A stretch of 64,000 nt of DNA, taken from positions 13,959,427-14,023,426 of the forward strand of contig OZ036004.1 of NCBI GenBank assembly GCA_964035015.1. The letters are read 5' to 3'. The notes beneath the pieces were generated by a model that had not been told where the DNA came from, searched no databases, and saw only the letters and a list, made by a program, of their open reading frames with translations. The translations under genes and the position numbers were made by a program. Shown one piece after another: positions 1-10,715 of the stretch. Source of the DNA: Corallium rubrum. Lineage: Eukaryota > Cnidaria > Anthozoa > Scleralcyonacea > Coralliidae. How positions within the stretch are numbered: the stretch's first letter is position 1; every line of letters begins with the position of its first letter.

Positions 1-206
1 TCGCCTTAATCTAATATCAGACTTTAGAATACGAGTATTAGAACTGGACTTATGTTGTTGCATCGATTCTGCAGCTTACCACCACTCCCTTGATATAAAA
101 TTCGTTTAGGCGGCACATGACCAGCCGCAACCAGGATCTTTTCGTAGCGTGGCGGGGAGCGGAGATAAGACCCTGGGTACGAGGTTCTAGACAATAGTCC
201 TAAGGC

Positions 207-1137
207 CAACCTCGTCCCCAGGGCCATTTGTGGGGGCTGGGCCAAGATGGCGGCCAAAAACAAAATGGCGGGAACAAATGGCCCTGGCACAGGCTGCAAA
301 AAATGAGTCATATTTTGACTCATTTTTGACTCGGCCCAGGCTTCACGAAGTTTATCGCGCCTAGTCAGGCTCAATTATTTTCTGAATATTTAGTTCAGCT
401 TGACTGACCCAAACTGAAAACAATCAAAACATTCATTTCCAAATACATTGTCGAATTATTAAAATAAATACACTTTTAAGAAATATCTGTAAATCCTTAT
501 TATTTATCATTTGCTTCACCGTTGTACCAAATTCGCAAGAAACTGGATTGCCGTTGTCTGGCCGGGCCGCCTTGTTTTCGTAAGTTTTCGGTGGATTCAA
601 TTCAGCGTTTTGAAAAACATTTAGGCTTCATTTCGTCGAGAACTCTTGTTTGAAAAAGCCTGCTTCTCAATGGCCAAACATGTAACTGATTCTGCCCTGT
701 GGTGTACTTTCCTTTCGCAGCCAAAATACTTTTTGACTTTGTTCACCAAGTCTTTCGTTCGCCCGATTTAGAAAACACACTGAATTGCCGTCCCATGGAC
801 TTCGTTGTATGGCAACCAGGGCACAGAGACGACACGACCCATCATTACATATTCTTCCGACGTTTTCACGGGTGTTTCGCCAGCTTTCCTCACATTTTCA
901 TTCATTTCGAAGTTGTTTTTTAACAGCCGGCAATTCTGAATATAATTTGAGCCCAAAAAACAAATGCCCGCGAGTTAGCCTGCCGCCCGCCTTGTTTTCA
1001 CCAATCAGAACACCTAAAACATCCAAAGTTATCTCGACCAATCAAATGTGGTGATAGCTCAGCCTGTGCCAGGGCCATTTGTTTTCTTGGCCGCCATCTT
1101 GGCCCAACCCCCACAAATGACCCTGGGGACGAGGTTG
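207..1137. mobile_element. Non-autonomous MULE-like DNA transposon (931 bp)
   Basis: The two ends are inverted copies beginning CAACCTCGTCCCCAGGG and continuing with a GGGCCAAGATGGCGGCC block, about 48 bp in all with a few mismatches. A 9-bp direct duplication, TCCTAAGGC, flanks it at 198-206 and 1138-1146. No transposase is seen inside. A 9-bp target duplication with long inverted ends fits the Mutator (MULE) superfamily; assignment is by inference only. Confidence 0.75.
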
Positions 1138-1304
1138 TCCTAAGGCCATGTCTACACGTAAACTATGCGTTTTCATAGCGTTTTCATAGCGTTCTCATAT
1201 TGTTCTCGGTTCTCAGGGGAGCATAAAACAATGGTCTCATTACCTGAAACAATATGAAAACACTAGGAAAATGTAAACGTGTGGATGGCGTCTATGACTA
1301 TTAA

Positions 1305-1483
1305 GCCTAGTTTACACGGGCAATTTTCAACTTGACAAGTTTTATTTGCCCGTGTGTATGAGGAAACATGGCAAGTTTTTCCTTGACAAGTCTTCCTTTT
1401 GAAAAGCCGGCATACCAGCTTTTCAACAAAGAGACTTGTCAAGGAAAAACTTGTCAAGGAAAAATTGCTCGTGTAAACTAGGC
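1305..1483. mobile_element. TTAA-flanked MITE (179 bp)
   Basis: The ends are inverted repeats starting GCCTAGTTTACACGGGCAA, and TTAA is present on both sides (1301-1304 and 1484-1487). The interior repeats the word TTGACAAG on both strands, so the whole unit can fold into a hairpin. TTAA duplication is typical of piggyBac or Kolobok elements; there is no coding capacity. Confidence 0.75.
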
Positions 1484-1642
1484 TTAAGATCCTCTACGTA
1501 CGTGTGCACTCAGCCATCCCATGGCCGATTATATATCGCCACTTAAAATCGTTCTGCTTACGGCTCCTCGAATTAATTCCTCATCAGCAATCTTAAGTTC
1601 TTCTCACGACTTCTCGGTTTCTTTACAAACTAGGGTGAAGTT

Positions 1643-2207
1643 TAGCCTAGTTTCTAGGCCTTCCTTGGTTGACACGTTTCGGAAGTGATCCGAACGGACC
1701 CGCTGGGGAAGGCCTAGCAACATTCGTAAACACTTTCACATTACAGCTCAGTTGTTTATCGGGGAAGAATTGTGATCTTATGAAGCCCTAACTGTTTCCC
1801 GACACTTACTATTTCCATGTGCACAAAATAATACAAGCCTACTCACCTCTGATCGACGAAGGTTCACTGTCCTAGCTTCTTATCACTAGCTTTCCTTCTG
1901 CAACCGCCAAAAGTTGAAAGTTAAACAGTTAAATTTTCATTTCGAGCTCCAATTGGAATATATTCCATAATTTCCATCTTCCTTTCGCCAAGATATTTGG
2001 TAAAATCTTCGCAGACATCCTTATGCTTTTTACTGTCGCTACGCTAGATCCCAGGAACACTCGAAGGGCCAGAACGATTCTGGGCAGGACCTTTTTGCGA
2101 ATGTTGCTATGCCTTCTCGTTTCCAGCCTCTCCCCTGTCTTCCCAAGAACCCAAACCGACTACGCGGCCAAGCTCATGGCGGAAACGAAAGGCCTAGAAA
2201 CTAGGCT
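1643..2207. mobile_element. MITE with AGCCTAGTTTCTAGGCC inverted ends
   Basis: AGCCTAGTTTCTAGGCC at 1643-1659 is matched in inverted orientation at 2191-2207, with the GGCCTTYC edge also shared. The interior has no recognisable coding sequence. I could not define a clear target duplication. Confidence 0.55.
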
Positions 2208-2423
2208 AGGTTGAGTTAGCAATGATCCTACGATGACTTAATATATTATTCAAAGCTTCCATACTATTAGCAGAATTGGAATAAAGCGACGCTACGCTAG
2301 CTATGGTCACATTCTAGTTGCCCAAACATGTCTCATTGTTTTATTCGCTAATGAGTTTTTAATGAGTTATTAAAGTTATACATATGGCATATGCAAATAT
2401 TACTAGCGATGCTATTAGTATAG

Positions 2424-2587
2424 GTAATAGCATGGTTTTGAGTGCAATTTGGAAAAAACATGCACGAGTGAGTTTTTCAAAGACTATCAAAATTGCACGA
2501 GTCCGAAGGACGAGTGCTATTTGAGGTCTTTGAAAAACTCACGAGTGTATGTTTTTTCCAAAATTGCACTCAAAACCATGCTATTAC
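2424..2587. repeat. Palindromic MITE of about 164 bp
   Basis: The arm starting GTAATAGCATGGTTTTGAGT at 2424 reappears inverted at the right end, finishing ACTCAAAACCATGCTATTAC at 2587. The inner arms share the GAGTGAGTTTTTCAAAGAC word. It abuts the left end of the Crypton-like element. Confidence 0.7.
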
Positions 2588-2784
2588 TTATTAATAATAT
2601 ACATGACAAAATTACAATAAATAAATTATGCAAAGTTGCGTCACGTGCGTACATCACGTGCACAATAATTTATTCACTCAAATCAATATTATTTAAGTCA
2701 AAACAACGTGTTGTGATGTTTTACAAAGTTCTTTGAGCCGCTAAAAACGGGCTAAACTGTTCAATTAATTAATCGGTGTCGGAA

Positions 2785-3396
2785 TCACTGTCGAGGAAAT
2801 CGCCGTTTACGTGGCGTAATGACGGGAGACGTCTTGTTGTTGAGGTTAAATGTGACTTGGCATTTGGAGAAGGAGTTCATCAGAGTATGTGCTTGAGAGC
2901 TCATGTGTGGAATCATGGCACTGGTGATAGATGAAGTGGCTGGATTTTGTTCTCCTTGTCTATTTCTTTTCGAAATAGCCCACGAAAGATCTCGCTGTTC
3001 GTCCTCATCTGCTTCATCGTAGTCGTTTAAAGACTGGATATTTCTGTGGCCAGTGACTTTGGCAATGGCCGACCTTTCAAGATTGGCTTTCTTCATCTTG
3101 TTTACTACCGTTTTGCGGGCGCTGTGATTGGAAAACCTCTTCTCACTCGTCTCAAGGCTTGTTCCGGCGATAATATCTTTCATCATCGAGTTAATCGTAT
3201 TGACTCCCATTGGCTGAACTTTGTACCAAATTTCGTCGTCGGCTCGTCTGTTGCTTTTTACCGAGAGATAAAATGGACCACTCCGCTGCAAAGTTGGAGG
3301 CCTTCGGCTTAGGTACTTTCGAAATAATGCAACTGGGCATCTTTCACCTCCGGTCTGGAACATTTTAGGCTGGAATTGCCTTTGTTTTGATGTTAA
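2785..3396 (-). pseudogene. C-terminal half of the Crypton-like tyrosine recombinase
   Basis: After the insertion the same gene resumes with SKQRQFQPKMFQTGGERCPV, followed by PFYLSVKSN, a WYKVQPMGVNTINSMMKDI block and NHSARKTVVNKM plus TGHRNIQSLNDYD. The H-x-x-R (HSAR) and GH motifs are the catalytic box of tyrosine recombinases, with a Tyr in SLNDYD as the likely nucleophile. Collapsing one copy of the flanking TTAA puts this half in the same reading frame as the N-terminal half, so the insertion interrupted an ancestrally continuous gene. The tail after residue ~150 is variable and ends in basic residues. Confidence 0.75.
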
Positions 3397-3679
3397 AGTG
3401 TCACTGAGACGAAAAATTGACCCTAACAATTTGCTAAAATTTTATTTCTACAGCCTGTGATATCATATAAATAGCGCTTGTACGAAGTTTGAACTGATTT
3501 GAGCAAATAGGTAGAACGGTATAAGCGTTGAAACTTGTCAAATTTTCCGTCCGCCATTAATATCCGCCATCTTTGACCTTGGTGTCTGTGACGTCATAGT
3601 CTCAACGGCAACAAAACACCTGTGTGTAGTAAACAAGCGTGCTTGGAAGAATCGTTCATTAAAATTAAATTATACCGCC

Positions 3680-4757
3680 ATGCCATCATCACGCTGTGTT
3701 GTACAAGATTGCAGCAATCAATCTGATATTAATTAAAGCAGGAATATCCTTGCATAAGAGTCCAATTGACAAAATTGCGAAGCGAGTTTGGATTAAATTT
3801 GTCGAAACGAATTTTGTCGAAGCGGTTTATGGTTTGCTCAGATCGCTTTTCGCCGGAGTGTTTTGAACGGTCGCTCCATGTGGAAGGGTCACCTCGTCGC
3901 CTTACCCTGGGTAGTAAACCTACGATTTGGAAGAAATCAACAACATCTCCAGAAATATCTTCAACACGCCGTCGCAAAGTAAGTGAATAATATTAAACTT
4001 GAAGTTTATCAGGTGACAGTAATCCATATAAAAAATCCGACGCATTTACTCAGTATAAGAAACATAATTCACGCACATTTACAATTCTTTTTTGGTAAGA
4101 TTCTCAAAGAAATCCAGCAAGTAAACTCCATTACAACCACGATTAAGGACAATGATTTAATGCATTTGAAAAATACGGTAAGTCGAACTTGACGTAGCAA
4201 AATATCACTTTAATAAATTATCTTGTAAGTGGCTATAGCCTAATTGTTGCAAATCATGATAAAATGACACAACCCGGAATTATGGATTTATGCTGATGTA
4301 AAAACCATATTAACGTAATGTATGTTACTTGTTACAGGTTTCAAATCCTCCAGTTGTTTCAAGCCCAGAGACAGTTCAAGAAGCAACTTTTTCTGAGGTA
4401 ATAATAATATACTATATATAAACAGCGTGGTTTTCCCCACTACAAATTCATCAGAGTTATATTACATATTTGGATTCGTATAATTATTTTAGGAATTGCC
4501 CAGTCTAGAGACCATTGGAAACCTATCACAAGATGATAATGCAAATACTGAAATTGAGGTACAAAAATCTTTTAGTTAGCTAATTTAAACTATATTGCAC
4601 TTATTGTGTTTACTGTATAACAAGCATTTTTCTATTGTTTGTATAGAACTTTGACAAACTACATCATTGTGAAGCCTGCAAAGCAAACGAAAACAAGATA
4701 CGTGAACTGAGGCACAAATTGATAGACAAGGATGAATATGATAATCAGACATTTTGT
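3680..4757 (+). pseudogene. THAP-domain transposase fragment, four exons
   Basis: The first exon (3680-3978) encodes a THAP DNA-binding domain: MPSSRCVVQDCSN at the start, then GISLHKSP, RVWIKFV, CSDRFSPECFERS and RRLTLGSKPTIWKK. The pattern is the C2CH zinc finger, but the expected His after the third Cys is Arg (CSDRF), and a stop codon and a frameshift break the exon. Downstream exons with clean splice signals are at 4338-4397, 4493-4558 and from 4647; the last encodes a coiled-coil-like stretch ending near NQTFC. The transposase catalytic domain is missing, presumably by internal deletion. Confidence 0.65.
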
Positions 4758-5184
4758 AGCGACACTGTTGTATTTCCATGCAGCAGCGACACTCTTCAGG
4801 CTTGACCATAAACTCTAAACTACAGTTGTCACATTCACACCTTTAAAATGATAGTCAATTCAAAGTAAACAAAAGTACGGTAAACATCATTGCACCGTAT
4901 TCCCAAGCAGTTCGAAATATAGAAAATACTCACCAAGAAGCAACCTCAACGCTAGCGTTAAAACAAAGCTGAAAAATCGTTTCCTCTTCTTCTTCTTGTG
5001 CTAGTGTTTCTTCGTATTCGGCTATTTCTTCGGCCGAAGTTAGCGGCTCGACATTGTCGTCGTACGGTTGAAATTCAGATTCAGATTCGTCAGAATTCGC
5101 TGTAAGGTATACAGACGAACCACAAGAACACTCTGTTTCAGACCAGGAAGCAGAAGAACGGCTAGATGTGGACGAAACCGACAT
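4755..5184 (-). pseudogene. P2X7-like zinc-module protein fragment of the Kolobok element
   Basis: Exon 1 (4934-5184) begins MSVSSTSSRSSASWSETEC and contains the acidic run FQPYDDNVEPLTSAEE followed by an EEEEE tract. It ends at a GT donor after the ...EVASW codons. Exon 2 starts at 4840 after an AG acceptor and continues in phase with CECDNCSLEF and VKPEECRCCMEIQQC, the cysteine-rich signature also found in the cytosolic tail of P2X7-like proteins. The gene is cut off where it collides with the THAP gene near 4.75 kb. Function inferred only from the family. Confidence 0.6.
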
Positions 5185-5428
5185 AATATACAAGAGTAAA
5201 ACAACCGTTTGCCTTGTTTGCTTTCCTTCGCGATGTTAGGTTAAGACTATGACGTCACAAACCCTTGTAAGAGACCACGTCCATTTTAATGGCGGCCGCG
5301 AATTTGCGTATTTCTTTCGTCAATATCTGCTATACTTTTCCGAATATCAGCATGAAACTTCGTTTGGTAAATCTTCGATACATGCACTTTAGGCTCATAG
5401 AGAAAAAAGTAGGGGTAAAAATTTCGTC

Positions 5429-6086
5429 TCAGTGACACTTTAAACCACCTTGTCTGGTCTTGGTTGGTCCTTCGGTGTATTCTACAAACTCAAGGCCGTT
5501 GTCACCTTTTACAAAACGGAAATCCTCCATCCTCATTCCATGGTGTTCCTGCCTTCCCCAAAGACCAAAATGTTGGGTGAGTAGCCACCACATGGTCTGA
5601 ATGAGTGTTCCAGGGCTTTTACAACCGAATTTCCCGCTTTCCCATGGTATTTCTTCTTCTTGTTGTGACACTTGTCTTGATTTGTTTGGTCGTTTGCCTC
5701 GTCCAGATTGGCGTAGTTGTTTTGCTTTTCCCTCTAACACTTGCTTGGACGAGAAAAATTCTCTTATCTCGCACAATTGAAAGACTGTAATCCTTGTCCT
5801 TCAAGTGTCTATGTAGCGCTGTTATCATTATTCTCAGGCTTTCTGGCTCGTAGTCGTTGCCGTGTTTGTTTTTTACTTCGGCATAGAAGCGCTCAAGTAA
5901 ATTATTTAACTCCTCGGGCTGAATATTTTGGATTTCATCTACAATTCCTTTGCTAACACACCACGTCTTCCATACACTCATCCAGAACGAAGTACTTCTC
6001 ACTGTGTTTTCATTTTTAGAGCTGTTTTTTAGCTCCTGTATTGTATTTTCTGTCGCCAGAGAAAACCTACTGAAAACGCCGGCCAT
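5429..6086 (-). pseudogene. N-terminal half of a Crypton-like tyrosine recombinase
   Basis: Two overlapping frames code for the start of a DUF3504/KIAA1958-type recombinase. The upstream frame (5619-6086) begins MAGVFSRFSLATENTIQEL and contains the helical core-binding region with PEELNNLLERFYAEV. A frameshift around 5.62-5.75 kb moves coding to the second frame, which carries GKGKRPNKS-like text, TMWWLLTQHFGLWGRQEHHG (the block around the first catalytic Arg) and EGPTKTRQGG. Reading stops at the insertion boundary at 5440. Seen directly: the frames and motifs. Known: these families are domesticated or active Crypton recombinases. It is broken by the frameshift and the insertion, so I treat it as a pseudogene. 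Confidence 0.7.
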
Positions 6087-6325
6087 TGTTTTGACTAGCT
6101 CGCAACTTGTTTTCCAAAATTTCTGCTCCTAAGAGATCGCATTTCATTGGCTGTCTGTGAGTTTCATTGTTTATTAGCCAATCAGAAGGCCTATTACATA
6201 TTGAAATTTGCACTGTATTTCATTTTTCTGCACTGAATTACACCTTTTCTGCACTGTATTTCATTGAAATTGCACTCCTCTCGACCAATCAGGATGCAGT
6301 AATTTTGTCATGTATAATTATTATC

Positions 6326-7050
6326 TTAATACGTCTTCTGAACACCCTCAACGTCAATTAAATATACTACACTATGCAAATACATCCTCTATAATATATT
6401 TCGTTTGTATTTTGACACGTTTTTCTTACGGGGTCTAAGTAATTTCTCATCCAAAATCTTAACTTCTTCTCATGACTTCTCGATTTCTTCACTTGGCCGA
6501 GTAAACTTTTTGAAAGAAAGAATCAAACGGCACTAAGTTGTAGATCTAGTTAAGCAAATTATTTAAACACCAGGACCACAAAAAAGGCCTTCTTGGTCAT
6601 AATTAGTTTCAAGTAATATTTAAAACTGGGGTGTGTTAGGAGGGGGTATGGGGCTATGGAAGGCAACAAGGTGTATTCTTGAAACGGGACTTATTATCAA
6701 ATAAAAGTCCCTCCGGGACACATATGTCCTGTAAATAATTTGTCATGGTTGAGTGATAAGGTCCTTGAGAATCAAACGTAATTTAAGTTGTCACTAAAAC
6801 TCTTTAATTTCTCTAATTGAGTAAACTGAGAATCACCCTTGTTTCAGTAAACATCAGCTTAACTGATTGATAGGGTACGTCATGATTGAGTAACAACACC
6901 GCTGAAATGAATAAATTAATAGAAGACTAAAATATGATGATGTCAACGGCGGTGTGAACTGCACCACCAGCATGAGAACCACTCTTCCCTATACTACTTA
7001 CGATCCCTTCGGGTTTGTGGCTCCTCTCCTCCTCAAGGGAAAACAAATTC
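6326..7050. other. No gene recognised
   Basis: This AT-rich stretch shows no sustained coding frame and no repeat structure I could define. Confidence 0.4.
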
Positions 7051-7059
7051 TTCAAGAGC

Positions 7060-7560
7060 TATGTCGCCAGAAGACGATTGGGACGATCTAGTTCCCGAGC
7101 TGATCCAAGGCAGATGGGAGAAATGGAGGAACGACCTCCTCCTGCTTAACGACATTGATGTAAACCGATGGTTTTGAAGAGTTGAAATCCATTGAACTGC
7201 ACCATTTCTCCGATGCCAGCACCTCTGGGCATGGTCAGTGCCCGTACCTACGTTTGGTCAACTCTCAAGATGAGGTTCACTGCGCGTTTATCATAGGAAA
7301 GGCCCGCGTCTCTCCGTTAAAGACTGTCACGATGCCACGCCTGGAACCGACAGCAGCCTTGGTTTCTGTGAAGGTCAGTGCTATGTTGAACAAGGAGTTT
7401 GACTACAAGATCGTCAACGTGTTTTGAACAGATAGCAAGGTAGTACTCGACTGCATCAACGACGACGCGAGGCGATTCCACATATTTGTTGCGAATAGAG
7501 TACAGCAGATAGCAAGGAGGATCCTGCGGACGAAGCCTCACGAGGCTTCAGTGCTCACGA
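7060..7560 (+). pseudogene. BEL/Pao retrotransposon RNase H fragment
   Basis: The frame at 7182-7427 reads ELHHFSDASTSGHGQCPYL, GKARVSPLKTVTMPRLE and VKVSAMLNKEFDY, continuing past a stop with TDSKVVLDCINDDARRFH and VANRVQQ. This is the BEL/Pao RNase H region, including the catalytic Asp of FSDAS and the Asp of TDSKVVL. The upstream frame contains PELIQGRWEKWRNDLLLLND, also typical. Stops and truncation on both sides mark it as a remnant; the right side runs into the long-TIR element. Confidence 0.75.
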
Positions 7561-7891
7561 GCTTATTCATCACCCAAGATGGCTTTATTATGAAGCAGTT
7601 TTCCTGTCAATAATATCAATGGGTGTGCAGATCATATCAATAGGTGTGCAATACGTATTCAATGGGTGTGCAGACCATATCAACAGGTGTGCATACGTAT
7701 TGATCAATGGGTGTGTGTTGCACACCTGACAATCAAACTTGCAGTTCTTGCACACCTGACGATCACATCTTGCACACTTGATGATCCGACTTGCACACTT
7801 GACGACCTCAGTACTTTAAGTAATCTAACTGCAAGGTCTTTTTCTCACAACTGCTTGTTCAGCACTCGCGGTTTAATATACTGTATACAAG

Positions 7892-8227
7892 ATGGACTCG
7901 GACGTGATTAAAGAAAATATTCAATATATGTTACAGAATGTAAGACAGAAATTAGGTGTTTATAATTTACAGTCTAATAAGTCAGAGCTAGATTATATTT
8001 TCTCCAAACTTGATAGGATAGAACACATTCTGTCGCTTAGTGGACGAGTAATGGAAATTGATGATCGAATATTTTCTAGCATTTCCGAAGTGAAACATTT
8101 GATAGTAAATCAACTGCTGAATGAAGATAATGTGAATTTTCAAATGGAAACGATACTCACTGGTGATCGAGGACGGCCTCGATACATCATTAGCAAGGAA
8201 CAGTTGCAGTATTTTCTTGGATGCTAG
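7892..8227 (+). CDS. N-terminal part of integrase-like transposase (first frame)
   Basis: This frame starts MDSDVIKENIQYMLQ and encodes a helical region followed by GRPRYIISKEQLQYFLG, the start of a helix-turn-helix segment I recall from unnamed metazoan proteins with an integrase core domain. It stops at 8227 just where the next frame begins (8221), so a frameshift or small deletion separates the halves of what was probably one protein. It lies centrally inside the long-inverted-repeat element and is most likely its transposase gene. Family recognition is from memory and not verified. Confidence 0.5.
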   Translation: MDSDVIKENIQYMLQNVRQKLGVYNLQSNKSELDYIFSKLDRIEHILSLSGRVMEIDDRIFSSISEVKHLIVNQLLNEDNVNFQMETILTGDRGRPRYIISKEQLQYFLGC

Positions 8228-8538
8228 GAGTGAGAAAGGCCACTAGCAGAAGAAGATTTAGACTTTGGGTTTTCAAGCTCTGCGAAGTTCTCTCCGATCT
8301 TACTGATGAACAACTTGATGCAATTGTTAGTGACACAATGAAAGACTTTGTGCAAAGTGGATATAGAGTGGTACAAGGAATCTTGCGTGCACGAGGGTAT
8401 CGTCTTCCAGAGAGACATGTGAAGGAATGTCTAAGAAGGGTTGATGTCGAGGGAGTTATTATGCGATCATTGCAACTCCAGGTCATTCATCGAAGAGCGT
8501 ACGCAGTTAGTGGTCCAAATGCGCTCTGGCGTTACTAA
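8221..8538 (+). pseudogene. Second part of integrase-like transposase, truncated
   Basis: The frame continues the previous one with SRRRFRLWVFKL, LSDLTDEQLDAIVSD, SGYRVVQGILRARGYRLPE and VDVEGVIMRS, ending AVSGPNALWRY. In related proteins this segment leads into the DDE catalytic core (a ...LWH-D motif). Here a cluster of stops at 8538-8570 ends coding, although NHKLIR-like text appears in another frame around 8560. No catalytic core survives, so the element cannot be autonomous. Confidence 0.5.
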
Positions 8539-9024
8539 TCGTTACTATATCGTTACTAATCATAAACTTATAAGGTACAGTAGGTGGTTAATTTTCCATA
8601 TTCACTTTACTGTCTGGAATTGCCTGCACATATTTACTCATAGTTGATAGAGGGAGATGGTTAGGAAACCCGGAAAACTTCAAATATATTGAATAAAGAT
8701 TCCACTTTGAGGTTCAACGGGGTTTTACCGGGCACAAAGTTTTTTAAAGCTCATTTGATATGGACAAACGACTGAACACAAAAGTTTTCTATTGGAAGCA
8801 CGGCTCGAAATATGTCATTATTTGTAATAAGTACTGGAATACCTCAAACCAGAAGCCAAAACAAACACATAGTGCCCAATCTCTTTTACACTGCTATCTT
8901 AGTTCGCAAAGGTAAAACAATAGTAACACAATAGAATTTTCAACCATGACCGTGCACAAGGTACACAAACACCTAGAACAATGGATTTTATGAACTTTCC
9001 TAACTATCTCCATCTGGCAACCAT

Positions 9025-9169
9025 AAAGGCGGTTTTCCACTAGGCGAAAAATATCGCGCGAAGCGACTTTTTTTTTTGTCTCGCAAGCTCTCGAGTGGAA
9101 CTAATTAGCCAAGACAAAAGAAAAATGTCGAGTCGGTCGACAAATGTCGCCTAGTGAAAAACCGCCTTA
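9025..9169. mobile_element. MITE with AAGGCGGTTTTCCACTAGGCGA ends
   Basis: The left end AAGGCGGTTTTCCACTAGGC and the right end, read on the other strand, match over about 22 bp. The unit is nested inside the long-inverted-repeat element and has no coding capacity. Confidence 0.65.
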
Positions 9170-9559
9170 ATGTACTGTAAATCTTACTATTGTAATGATG
9201 AACGAATCTGTATATTTTGACGGTCAGCGGTTGTGAGAAAAGGAACTTACAGTTAGATTACTTAAAGTACTGAGGTCATCAAGTGTGGTCTGTTCATCAA
9301 GTGTGCAAGTCTGATCGTCAAGTGTGCAACACTGGTGTGCAAGTCTGATCATCAGGTGTGCAAGATGTGATCGTTAGGTGTGCAAGATCTGCAAGTTTGA
9401 TTGTCAGGTGGGCAACACACACCCATTGATCAATACGTATGCACACCCATTGATATGATCGGCACACCCATTGAATAGGTATTGCACACCCACTGATATG
9501 CTCTGCGCACCCATTGATATTATTGACAGGAAAATTGCTTCATACACTTGGGCCAGAGG

Positions 9560-10240
9560 AATGTCTTCAGAAAACTACTCATATTGTCTTCATACGTGCG
9601 ATATACTTTTTTGTGAACAAAGACAAAGCAAATACAAACAAAGACACTTGCTTTAGTTGGCTGTATAAATGTTGAAATCTAGCTGAGCAGAAGAAAACTG
9701 ATCGACGCACGTGTGACTGACGCGTCACCAAAGATACTGGATCGATGATTGCGCAAAAATACCTATTTGGACGCAGAAAAGACTAGAAAAGACACAGAGC
9801 CTAATAACACATTTTACTGCTTAATAATGCTAACAAATGCAAAAACTAAGCCTCTAAACATTGTACAATGTTCTTTGTTTGATAGCAATAGCAAACATAC
9901 CACAGTAGCTCGAGTAACTAGAAGGCGATATATCAGAAAAAATGAGACAAGTTGTAGAGAGAATTCGGACATATATTTTGAATAATGAATTTTGCACGGT
10001 GCTACTCCGAGTGACGAACAATATCGGCAATTCCAACAACATGAAATGAAAAAACTAGATTTGATATTGAAAACTCGATACCGAATAAAAAAACACATTT
10101 CGTTTCGAAATGTCAAATAAGTACCATCATTCCACGACCTGCTCCCTATATTTGATATCAATTATTGTAAGACAGCTGACCCAGATGAAAAATCCGAGTG
10201 ACGGACCATCACGGCTGAGTAGAGTTTTCATTCCCCAACT
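9560..10240. other. No gene recognised
   Basis: No coding frame of known family and no clear repeat were seen in this stretch. Confidence 0.35.
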
Positions 10241-10242
10241 TG

Positions 10243-10335
10243 ACCATGTAGCTGTCGGTAGAGTGTGGAACTATAGTAAACCGAAGGTCGCGGGTTCGAA
10301 TCCCAGCCGCAGTCGAGTAGAGTTTTTCTCTACCT
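10243..10335 (+). repeat. tRNA-derived SINE
   Basis: A box-A-like segment, TAGCTGTCGGTAGAGTGTGG, is followed about 35 bp later by the box B GGTTCGAATCC within GGTCGCGGGTTCGAATCCCA. The cloverleaf is imperfect and a non-tRNA tail with AGAGTTTTTCTCTACC follows, as in SINEs. I do not call it a functional tRNA. Confidence 0.6.
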
Positions 10336-10612
10336 ATATACCCGGTATGCTCGTCACTCGGCGTAGCACCAAAATAGCATCACCCTGCGTTCGCTGCCCC
10401 ACAATAATTATTCCAAGGTAAGAACATATAATTTGAACTTAATTCTATAAAAGCACACGAGCTCTTGATATGTGTTATCGGCTGGATTCAACGTTTTAAG
10501 TTATTAAGCTGCGTAAACTAATTACGCGGTGTCAACTAAGAAAATTATTTTGACTTTTATTACTGACATGCAAAGTTGCTATCTTAAACATTTTTATTAT
10601 AGAAAATAGCGT

Positions 10613-10715
10613 ACATGCAGCTCTCCGTGGGCCATATAAACAGCTCTCGTGGGTCATATAAACAGCTCTCCGCGGGTCATATAAACAGCTCTCCACGCAC
10701 GGGCCATATAAACAG
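10613..10715. repeat. Short tandem array, about 24-31 bp units
   Basis: Four units of the form CATATAAACAGCTCTCCG followed by a variable GGGYC segment occur in direct orientation. Confidence 0.7.

Larger units (their letters stand above)
3397..5439. mobile_element. Kolobok-like element (THAP gene) inserted into the recombinase
   Basis: The insertion has inverted ends AGTGTCACTGAGACGAAAAA and is flanked by TTAA at 3393-3396 and 5440-5443. Inside are a plus-strand THAP gene and a minus-strand gene with a P2X7-like zinc module, which meet head to head near 4.75 kb. TTAA duplications plus a THAP transposase are the hallmark of Kolobok elements. At 2.04 kb and with no catalytic domain visible it is a deletion derivative. 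Confidence 0.7.
2593..6325. mobile_element. Crypton-like (tyrosine recombinase) element, interrupted
   Basis: Inverted repeats of about 23 bp containing ACATGACAAAATTAC lie at 2593-2615 and 6299-6325. They bracket a broken tyrosine recombinase gene on the minus strand, which is itself split by a TTAA-flanked insertion at 3397-5439. Classical Cryptons lack inverted ends, so either this is a variant lineage or the repeats belong to an enclosing MITE. Confidence 0.55.
7589..9544. mobile_element. DNA element with roughly 300-bp repeat-filled inverted ends
   Basis: The left arm (about 7589-7870) and right arm (about 9224-9544) are inverted copies. Each is built of short tandem words: CAATGGGTGTGCA-type units at the outer side and GCACACCTGACGATCA-type units further in, then a unique block with CTCAGTACTTTAAGTAATCT. 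The outer tips read TATGAAGC-ATTTTCCTGTCAATA. The arms enclose a gene at 7892-8538 and a small MITE at 9025-9169. No clear target duplication was found. Long arms made of subterminal repeats suggest multiple transposase-binding sites. Confidence 0.75.

Noticed and set aside
10243-10335. Possible functional tRNA gene
   Set aside because: Boxes A and B are present but the acceptor stem does not pair and a SINE-type tail follows. The same holds for 28970, 55715 and 57655.
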